From contig BSBN01001687.1 in NCBI GenBank assembly GCA_027924645.1, forward strand, positions 4,712,001 through 4,776,000: 64,000 nucleotides of DNA, in the 5' to 3' direction. Below, one piece after another: positions 56,688 to 64,000 of the stretch; within the stretch, counting starts at the first letter, position 1; every line of letters begins with the position of its first letter. Under the pieces are notes generated by a model. The model saw nothing but the letters and a program-made list of their open reading frames with translations. It did not search any database and was not told the DNA's origin. The stretch is from Cunninghamia lanceolata. Lineage: Eukaryota > Streptophyta > Pinopsida > Cupressales > Cupressaceae. A program made the position numbers and the translations under genes.

Positions 56688-56917
56688 TACCAGCTCAAAT
56701 GGCCTCCTTCCAATGGATTTCTTAAAGGTTATCCTATCAGTCCATAGAGCATACTTCAATTTATCATCCCATCTTTTCTTATTCTGATCCAACGTCCCTT
56801 TTATGATCTTCATGAGGCTCTTATTTCTAGACTCAACTTGTCCATTACTCTAGGGATGATATGGTGATGAGTGAATCAACTTAATTCCATATTTAGAACA
56901 CTTATCAATTCTATCTT
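56683..56917 (-). pseudogene. int: Gypsy integrase core, element J (right piece)
   Basis: The minus strand reads, from 56917 downwards, NKDRIDKCSKYGIKLIHSSP, YHP, stop, SNGQVESRNKSLMKII, then WDDKLKYALWTDRITFKKSI and GRRPFELVYG: the second half of a gypsy integrase core, including the NGQxE motif with the catalytic Glu. One stop replaces Gln (YHPQSNG). The frame continues at 49240 once K is removed. The earlier half of the core is missing because another element (L) starts at about 56918. Confidence 0.85.
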
Positions 56918-59900
56918 TGTTACCCCTTATTTTTGCTTTTAGGTCTTGTATTTTTCATTGTTTGTTCACATGTTTTATCAATTATTTGTCTCAGTCCCCA
57001 AGTCCTATGTTCCCCTTTGTTGCCTTTGAAAACTCTTAAGAGACATGTGTGCTAAGGTTTTCCTAACCTAGTCATTGATCTTTCAAAGTTTGCAACCTTT
57101 GTCACGCAATTCCAAAGTTGTTGAACTTGCCGACTTCCTGACCATGCACTACATTGCTAAGTCTTTTCTCCCGGTCATTCCCTTTGTAGTCGCTAAGTCG
57201 GACGTTTTTGAAACTTTGAAACCCCCAGCTTGAAGTTCTAAGGTTTCAACAACTAGAGACTCTATGACATAGAAGGTGGTGGGCTAATTCTCAATGCGCG
57301 TAATGATCATTAAATGATGGGTACTGCACACGAAGAGAATGTCTTTTCAAGATTTTCAAGGAGTGGGAAAATCTCAAGGTTATTTTCTCAAGGCATGCAT
57401 TTAATGCCACATCAACTTAGCATTTAAAACACTTTGTGGTGTTCCTCCAGTGAACATATTCTTTCTCTCTCAACTGTGGATTTTTCTGTAAGTGATGTAG
57501 CTACCATTGCTCTTGTATTGTGCTATTGGTCTCTTAGTACTTAGCTATTTTTTGCTCTACACCCAACAATGGTGATGAAATTCAAATATTAGGGAGCTCC
57601 TCATAATTCTAGAATTGAAAATAGCTAGTCTGGCATAAGTGACACCAAGCTTGGTCATATTAATTTGGAGGAGTTCTGGTCTCGTTTACAGCAAGAAGAT
57701 AAATCACCTTTTGTAGAAAAAGATATTGCAAAGTGGTTTAGTGCATGTAGGCAGATTCCCTATCTCTATGTAGAGTGATGATTTGGTCATGGCTTGTGCA
57801 AGAAGGTACGTCCCCAAAACTTTTGAAAATAGAGCCAAAGATAGGACAGTGGTGGGAAAGATTGACCCAGAAAATATAACTCGTGCATTAAGGATTCCAA
57901 AAAGGTAAGAGTTTGAAGATATGTCAGTGGCTATTGGGATGGAATTCCTGAGAGGAAATGAGGACTGGTGCAAGAATTCTATTGTGTGAAATTGGTTAAA
58001 GTCTGAAAAGAGAGGTAAGTCTCAGTTGCCTCAAAAACTAAAAAGCGCCCATTTCAAAGATGAGATTTTAGATATTATTACCTTACTGCATTGTGTGGTA
58101 GGAAATGAAAACATAGGCTCTTTTGAAGATTGGATGTGTTATTTCATTTTTTTGATATGCAGTGAAGATATATTTATAAATTGGGACGAAATCATTAGTT
58201 TTCATTTGAATGAGCAACTAGTTAAATTTCAAGAGACTTTAACCTTGCACATGTGCTCATATCTAGTATACATTTTAGCCAGTCAAGAGGTTGTTTGGGT
58301 TGGGTTGAGACCGCATGGGTCTTTAACTCCAAGCACACCTATGTATAGTTTTTTTCCTTAGCTCAAGAGAGATGTAGGTATGAAAGGTTATCATCGTGTA
58401 AACGATGCTTTTCTAATGTTCATAGTGAGGAAGTTAGATGGTAATTTTGAGTTGAGAATTTCACCTGAAGCTACCTCAATCATGGAATTTGGAAGTTTCT
58501 ACATTCATTTTGATAGGTTCACCTATTTGAGAGTGGAAGGTTATGAAAATGCCCTAACAAAATTACCTAGGTACCCCAGTGATTTTGTCATTTTTTTGGA
58601 GGTTTGTAAACAAATGTCTATGGTAAATGTTAAATACCAAAACATGAAGAAGAAAGGGTATGATTTCCCTTTAAATCTAGTTGCATATTCCTGCAAAACC
58701 AATGATGTTGCTAAAGGAACAAATCATGTTTTGGCTGAGTTTAATTTGCATTCCATGTGAATGAGGCCTAGTTTTGATAGGAAGAATTATGTGAAATAGA
58801 ATTTCTATGGCTTTGGTTCTTACGAACATCATCCAAATTTGGAAGATTTTTGGGAGGATTGTATAGATGATTGGGAGGTTCAAAGGAGGAACTATATGAG
58901 ACTCACATTGAGTCAAATTCAGGTATTTGGTCTTTCCATGTATATTCCAGATGGTGTTGAAGAGAATTCTAAGATAATTGATGAAGAATATCAAACCCTA
59001 ACTTTAAAGCCCCTTCCTTGAATTAATTGGTCAGAGAAGGAGGTTGTGGATTTGAGAGTTCATTCTTCTATTGTTATAAAAAAAAAATTGAGGATTTGTT
59101 AGCTGGGAGATGGTGTGGATGTGCTAGTTCTCCTCATGAACAAGGAAATTCCATGGCCAATGAATAGAGGCCTATGTAAAGTCATAGTGTGTGCATTTCT
59201 ACAGGGAGTCAAGATGCATTACCATCTAATTCCAATTCACAATCTGGAGGAGATGGGGAAAGGTTAGAGGAACTCTAAAAGTGAAATCAGTCTGCTAATT
59301 GGATAGTCTCCCCTTGTCTGCTTCAAAAAAGAAAAAATGTCCATGTTAAGCCTATATTTGTGGCTTCTGATTCTATTTTTCAACATATTGTTAATGATGA
59401 TTCATTCCCTCCATTTATGGAAATTCCTTCTTCCCCTGCTGCTGAAGAGGTGTCTATTTTTGTTTTAGTTCATAATCAAGTTAAAATTGTTTCTAGCAAT
59501 GTTGATACTAGTATAGTGTCATCTTCACTAAGGTGGTTGAAGAAAGCTGTGGACAAGAAAAGGAAATATGTGCCTACTGTTGTAGATGAAATAGATACAG
59601 TTGCTAAATTATTGCAAACCACCTCCAAACCTAAAAAGGCCAGAAGGATGTCAAGGATGCTAAATGATGCTACCTCTGGGTATTAGATGCTAAAAATTGT
59701 AGATCCCATGAAAGACCTAAATGAAGATGAAATAACCAAGGTAGACTACAAAATAAGTCATATAGATTTAGGTCCTTCTACTCTGGAAGGAGATTCTTAT
59801 TATGCAAATTCTTCTGTAAATGCTTTGATTAAGAGAGCCAAGGAGGAAAGAAAAGAAAATATAAAACTTCAGTCTTAGGTTTTGTCTTTGAGCAAGTTCA

Positions 59901-61489
59901 TCTAGTCTATAGTGACACCCACCTCTAAAGATGCTCCAAGTTCATAAGTTGTAGGAGTGGATGCAAATACTGTGCAACGAATTAAAAAGAATCTAAATTT
60001 TGCTAAAGCTATTACTAAGTGGGTAGAAAATCTATCTTGTGAAATTTTGTTCTTCTTGACAAAGGTGACTCAGTGTTATACTCAAGTGTTTAATAAAAGG
60101 AAATCTTGTTAGTCAATGAACTGCAACAGATAAGAAAAGAACAAGGTAGTACTTATGTACTCTCAAAAGAGATTTCTGCATTAGTTGCCATGGATTCTCT
60201 AACTCTCCTAAAAGAAAAGTTGGCTAATGATCCCTGTGAGATTGATCCATCTTGGGCTGATTCATTGGAATGAAATTTGAGCATGTATGATAATCTCATT
60301 GAATAGATCAACAAAGCCCTATGCAAGTATCTCGATATAATTATTGGTATTTAGAATGATTGCAGTGTACTGGATGTAAACATTTTAGATGAGTTTGGGG
60401 AGAATTTGTGGGATCCTAAGGAAATCATGAAAGAAGCTAAAGATATGCTTTACAAATAACTCTCAAATCCTGACAGTATCACTGGTGAGTCACTTGAAAA
60501 AATGGGCCTTATGCAAGTCTACCTTAATGATTTTAAAAATAGAGGTGATGATTTTCAAGAAGATAGGGTAGAAATAGGTAAGACTTTAGCTAGATTTAGA
60601 TTCAGGTTGCAGATTACAACTTCAGGAAGCAAAGGCATCATTGTTGTTGTAACTAAAAATTGAGAGTACAAGTTAAAGATGAAGGTGTGAGAAAAGATGG
60701 CAGAAGATCAAGGCATGGAAAGCATTGAAGACCCAAAGGAAGGCAAAGGGGTGGTGAATTAGCTTTCATTTCTTTTATACATTTATTAATATTTGGCTCA
60801 AAGACTTTTCTAAAACTTTATTATTATTTTAAAAATGGTTGTCTTCAAGAAACCATTCTATTTCAAAAGGATAGTTATTATGTGGACATATAAGTATATG
60901 TAGAGGGATATAGTATGGATCTTTCTTTTTGGGAAAAACTTCAATTTTCTCAATTAAGTTAGATATCTGTGATACATGTTTTAATTTTAGTTTCTTTCAA
61001 TATAGAAAGAGAAATACTATTGGGTGTTCAAGCATATATAGTCTTTGTGCTGTGATGTTTGAATTATCATTCTTCTTATGTTGAATGCATTCCCCGTGGT
61101 TATCTTTATTTATATTGGAGAATTAAATTTTTAGCAGTTTCATTACTGTGTATGTTTATCTTTGAATGAATGTGTCATGGTGATGGAGAATTTAAATTCT
61201 TTCTTTGTTAATTATCATTTGAAGTCTTTGAACTTCCCTAGATTTTAGTTATTTGGATGTTAGAAATCTCCTTTCAAAGCTTTCTGGTTAAAAGCATTAC
61301 CTTTTCTTGCTTTCTCGTTAAAAACAACATAGTTTAATTCATTGTTTATCATTCAAAGGTAGTTGCCACCTTGTAAAACAAGCAGAGAATTGGTTATAAA
61401 ATAATATTATAACTGATTCAATTGTGGTTACATTTTTCATTGTTTTGGTGAGATAATATGGAGTTGAATAACAAATTTGTAAACCAACA
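56918..61489 (+). repeat. Putative long 5' LTR of element L (about 4.6 kb)
   Basis: TGTTACCCC at the left and AACCAACA at the right, the latter five bases before the PBS. TG...CA ends and the abrupt stop of element J at the left edge support it. There is no second copy to compare. 56918-57568 is non-coding with mixed composition; 60763-61489 is AT-rich non-coding. Confidence 0.45.
57569..60762 (+). pseudogene. Large unknown ORF upstream of the PBS of element L (about 1,060 codons)
   Basis: From an ATG near 57569 (MVMKFKY) to a stop at 60760-60762, traceable with several stops and at least three frameshifts. The N-terminal half is globular: KWFSACRQIPYLYVE, DLVMACARRYVPKTFENRAK, HFKDEILDIITLLHCVVGNE, WDEIISFHLNEQLVKFQETL, YHRVNDAFLMFIVRKLDG, FEVCK-like FLEVCKQMSMVNVKY (58026-58760) and GLSMYIPDGVEEN (58935). 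A Ser/Pro-rich linker and basic segment follow (WLKKAVDKKRKYVPTVVDE, 59540), then a helical C-terminus (60120-60660). No RT, integrase, protease or gag motif. I do not recognise a family; extra ORFs are known in Tat-type gypsy elements, but normally between LTR and gag or after pol. Its layout resembles ORF2 of element E. Confidence 0.5.
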
Positions 61490-61493
61490 GATT

Positions 61494-61511
61494 TTTGGTG
61501 ACTCTACTGGG
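61494..61511 (+). promoter_or_regulatory. Primer binding site, element L
   Basis: TTGGTGACTCTACTGGGA just after the LTR end AACCAACA (61489). This is the type of PBS seen in Tat-lineage gypsy elements; the exact tRNA was not determined. Confidence 0.75.
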
Positions 61512-61586
61512 ATATTTGTCAAATATGTGTTGTGAGTTGCTTTGATGGTTCTTTAGAGAAGTAACGCTCCAATCCTTTAGCCTAAC

Positions 61587-61793
61587 GTGGATTGGCTTGT
61601 AGGTGATCAAGAAGATATTATTACTAGCTTAAGATTGCTTGCCTGGCAACACAAAATAACCAACTTGCAATATAACCAAGTTAATGCGGTACTAAAAGAA
61701 GAAAAACTTGGTGAAATCATAAGAGATAATGCCAGGCATTTTGGAGATGCCCAAGAATATGTCTTTATTGAGGCTATAATACCTATGCCATGA
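61587..61793 (+). CDS. Short ORF between PBS and gag of element L
   Basis: A 68-codon open frame, MDWLVGDQEDIITSLRLLAW to IEAIIPMP. The middle is probably helical. It precedes gag in the leader and could be a decayed gag N-terminus or an upstream ORF. It has no recognisable family and may be chance. Confidence 0.3.
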   Translation: MDWLVGDQEDIITSLRLLAWQHKITNLQYNQVNAVLKEEKLGEIIRDNARHFGDAQEYVFIEAIIPMP

Positions 61794-61951
61794 AGAGAAA
61801 GAGTCTTTCCTATCCAAGCACTTCCTAATAATAGATGCAAAAACCAAGCGGCTAACCAAGGAAACTGATTGAATAACCAGCAAAATCTTCGACAAGCTAA
61901 TCAGTACGTGAAGTTGACGACTCTATAACTTAAATTTTTCATTGTGTAAAT

Positions 61952-63080
61952 CTGGCTTCCAAGAGATATACTAGAGGAGATAGAAATAAATGGATTTGGG
62001 ATGAAGATTTTGCATTATTAGAAGCTATTAACTTCTCTTCTTTTCCACTTAACCAAAAGGTTAAGTTCATTAGTAGACCTTCCTCCCCTCCTCCTAGTGA
62101 AAATTCTTCAAATACTCCAGCCGCATCTTGTCAAGCTCTTCTTTTGTACGAGGTTTCCCTCCCTTTACAAGTAAATCTCCCTGTTCATAATCCTCTTATC
62201 ATTGCTCAACCTCCACCCATCCCATGGGGAGCCACAATAGGCCCACTCAATCTAGGAGCGTAACTACATGATTTGCCTAAGGGTTTAGGAAAAAATATAC
62301 ATAAATTTAAAGGAGATGGGAAAGTAACTCCAGAGGAACACATGCAAGCCTTCTCTGTTGCCTCTTCCATCCTTGTTGTACAACATGAAGATGTCACTGT
62401 GAGGCTTTTTGTGGAATCCTTAACTAATGCTACCACTGATTGGTTTTACCATCTTCCAAATGGTTCTATTAACAATTGGGATACTCTAAAGATGAAGTTT
62501 GAGAGTAGGTTTAAATCTACAAAAAATGAACAAGCTCTTGTTACTCAATTGGCCACAATGAAGGAGATACATGAACTAATGAGAGAGTTTGTTGCTAAAT
62601 TTGATAAGTTATACAATAGAATACTTGCAAATGTGAGGCCTAGAGATGACTTATTGAAGTGTTTCTTTATCAACACCCTTCCCCCAGATGTTAGATTTAC
62701 TATCAAAAGAGAAGGAGCAGCTGATCTAAATGCAACTCAAGAGAGAGCCATATTAATAGAAGATGACTTGATCATTGTAGGGAAACTGAAGAAAGACTTA
62801 CAGACTGGTAAACCTTTAGCTGTGAATTCCACTGATCTAGTCATACAAAGGCTAGCTAATGATGTAATCACATTGAAAAGGCAAATGCCAAAAGGACACT
62901 TCCATTCACCTATCAAGATATACCAAGAAAAGATTTTGGCACACAGGGTGGTTATAACAAAACATTGCCTTTGACTAGTCCCACTTAGAGATTGGCTATC
63001 AAAAATGGTCCCTCCACCAATAAGGATAATATGATGTGTAATTTCCATTTGACTTCAGATCATGATGGGTCCACCTATCC
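61952..63080 (+). pseudogene. gag: Gypsy gag, element L
   Basis: The frame is readable from about 61952 (CTGGCTTCCAAG, where an ATG may have become CTG): ASKRYTRGDRNKWIWDEDFA, a Pro-rich stretch (RPSSPPPSENSS; AQPPPIPWGATIGPLNLGA), one stop near 62262, then the open part 62273-62974. The latter is a Retrotrans_gag domain: KFKGDGKVTPEEHMQAFSVA, LFVESLTNATTDWFYHLPNG, NNWDTLKMKFESRFK and EFVAKFDKLYNRI, followed by FINTLPPDVRF. A frameshift near 62930 is followed by remnants in another frame to about 63080 (SDHDGSTYPKM). It would form the capsid. No zinc knuckle is seen. Confidence 0.88.
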
Positions 63081-64000
63081 AAAAATGGTCTAATTCATGC
63101 AAATGCTTTCCACCAATGAACATGTTGAAGTGCCATATGTAGAAGAACTTGGCCCATATCATGATGCTAACATAAAGTTCTTTGAGTATGAATTAGATGA
63201 AGAGGCAGGAGAAGATGTGTACACAAAAATTGATCCTAATTGTGCAATCTTCACGAGGGGACAACAGGATTAAAAGGGGTCAGATCCTAAAAGTCAAATG
63301 AATGGTTCACCTTTCACTCCAAAGTATATTTTGTTTAGGCAAGCTGCCTCCAGTTCCAAGAAGCTTAAGAATACTATGCCCAAGAACGTGTCCACTAAGG
63401 TACCATCTATCCCTTCTTCTGATGCTATTGTTACTAGTTCATTTGATATAATTGAGTCATGTAAGAATACTAAGATCTAGATCTCCCATGCTGAGTGCCT
63501 TAGATTCAATCCATCTGAATTAGACTAGTTAGTGAGATATATCAAACAAGAACCTTCTCCATCTTAAAGTAATGCTCAAGTGTCTAGTAACATTGAAACC
63601 CATGCCAATGAAGAGGTTTGTTCAAATTCCCATGATAAAGATTTAAGTCAGAAAAATATTTTTACTAAGCCAGAACTATTTTTTGTGTCTCTTTATATAG
63701 CTAGTTTCATACTAAGCAATTGTGTTATTGATTATGCTACTTCTGACAATGTGATGCCAGCTCAAGTGGCTAGAGCATTAGGATTGTCTTACACTTCCTC
63801 CCATGGAAAATGTTTTTCTATGGATGATTCACATGTCCCAATCCTAGGACAGAGAAAAGATGCCTAGGTTGCTTTAGCCGCTTTCCCAAAGAAGAGACTA
63901 AAATTAACTATCCTTGTTGCTGATATTCCTTCTAGTTATGGCATGTTTTAAGTAGGAGTTTCTGTAGAGATCTGGGTGGGGAGATACAAATGGATTGCTC
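63081..64000 (+). pseudogene. pro: Gypsy protease region, element L (continues beyond the window)
   Basis: A linker with acidic and Ser/Lys-rich segments (63120-63480) leads to open frame 63580-63867. The protease site reads NCVIDYATSDNVMPAQVARA: the catalytic Asp is kept but the usual Asp-Ser-Gly-Ala is Asp-Tyr-Ala-Thr, so it was probably inactive. Family features follow: LGLSYTSSHGKCFSMDDSHV PILGQ, then VALAAFPKKRLKLTILVADI and PSSYGM, the usual continuation in Tat-type polyproteins. A stop at 63865-63867 and a frameshift near 63945 precede CRDLGGEIQMDC at the window edge. RT should follow outside. Confidence 0.82.

Larger units (their letters stand above)
56918..64000 (+). mobile_element. 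Element L: Ty3/gypsy retrotransposon, 5' part (runs off the window)
   Basis: Plus-strand gypsy element with PBS at 61494, gag from about 61952 and protease at 63720, continuing past 64000. Its left edge is inferred at 56918, where TGTTACC begins exactly as the integrase match of J stops. The expected LTR end ACCAACA is at 61489. That would make the 5' LTR about 4.57 kb and place a large decayed ORF inside it. An alternative is a shorter LTR with unrelated DNA before it. The 3' LTR is not in the window. Confidence 0.6.

Overview
The window is plant nuclear DNA made almost entirely of nested LTR retrotransposons. No host gene, tRNA, rRNA or CRISPR array is supported. Evidence for a plant: Ty1/copia elements primed by initiator-Met tRNA (PBS TGGTATCAGAGC), Tat-type Ty3/gypsy elements with the second 'archaeal' RNase H, and an endogenous pararetrovirus (Caulimoviridae) fragment. 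The AT-rich composition, dense nesting and heavy decay suggest a large genome, perhaps a conifer or other gymnosperm; this is inference only.

Layout (my labels A-L). A: minus-strand copia element entering from the left edge (1-9518). B: gag-only element (1043-8356) inserted in A's LTR, TSD AAGAA. C: plus-strand Tat gypsy (9519-9595, then 16635-20290, plus a tail). D: copia 9596-16629 inserted in C, TSD AGTCT. E: second gag-only element (21031-34654) carrying a long unknown ORF2, TSD GTGGC/GTGGT. F: gypsy-derived element without gag or RT (21127-27590) inside E's LTR. G: plus-strand copia (35951-46054), TSD TGAGG, itself hit by a solo LTR (H, 38574-39590) and a pararetroviral RT-RNase H fragment (I, about 41498-43030). 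J: minus-strand gypsy integrase (48840-49245 and 56683-56917) with a repeat-rich LTR-like region to its left. K: copia 49246-56682 splitting J, TSD CCATA. L: plus-strand gypsy (about 56918 to window end) with PBS, gag and protease, preceded by a roughly 4.6 kb putative LTR that contains a decayed ORF of about 1,060 codons.

How the parts relate. Each autonomous copia element has the order LTR-PBS-gag-protease-integrase-RT-RNase H-PPT-LTR. All are broken, mostly by in-frame stops of the C-to-T/G-to-A type. B and E have the same PBS, PPT and LTR boundary signals but encode only coiled-coil plus zinc-knuckle proteins, so they probably depended on copia elements for enzymes. Two LTR-boundary hairpins recur across otherwise different families: one spans the PPT and the U3 start, the other lies in U5 near the PBS and has covarying stems. 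The less ordinary items are these hairpins, the unknown ORFs in E and L, a gene-like antisense segment downstream of the Tat pol, and the pararetroviral fossil inside copia G.
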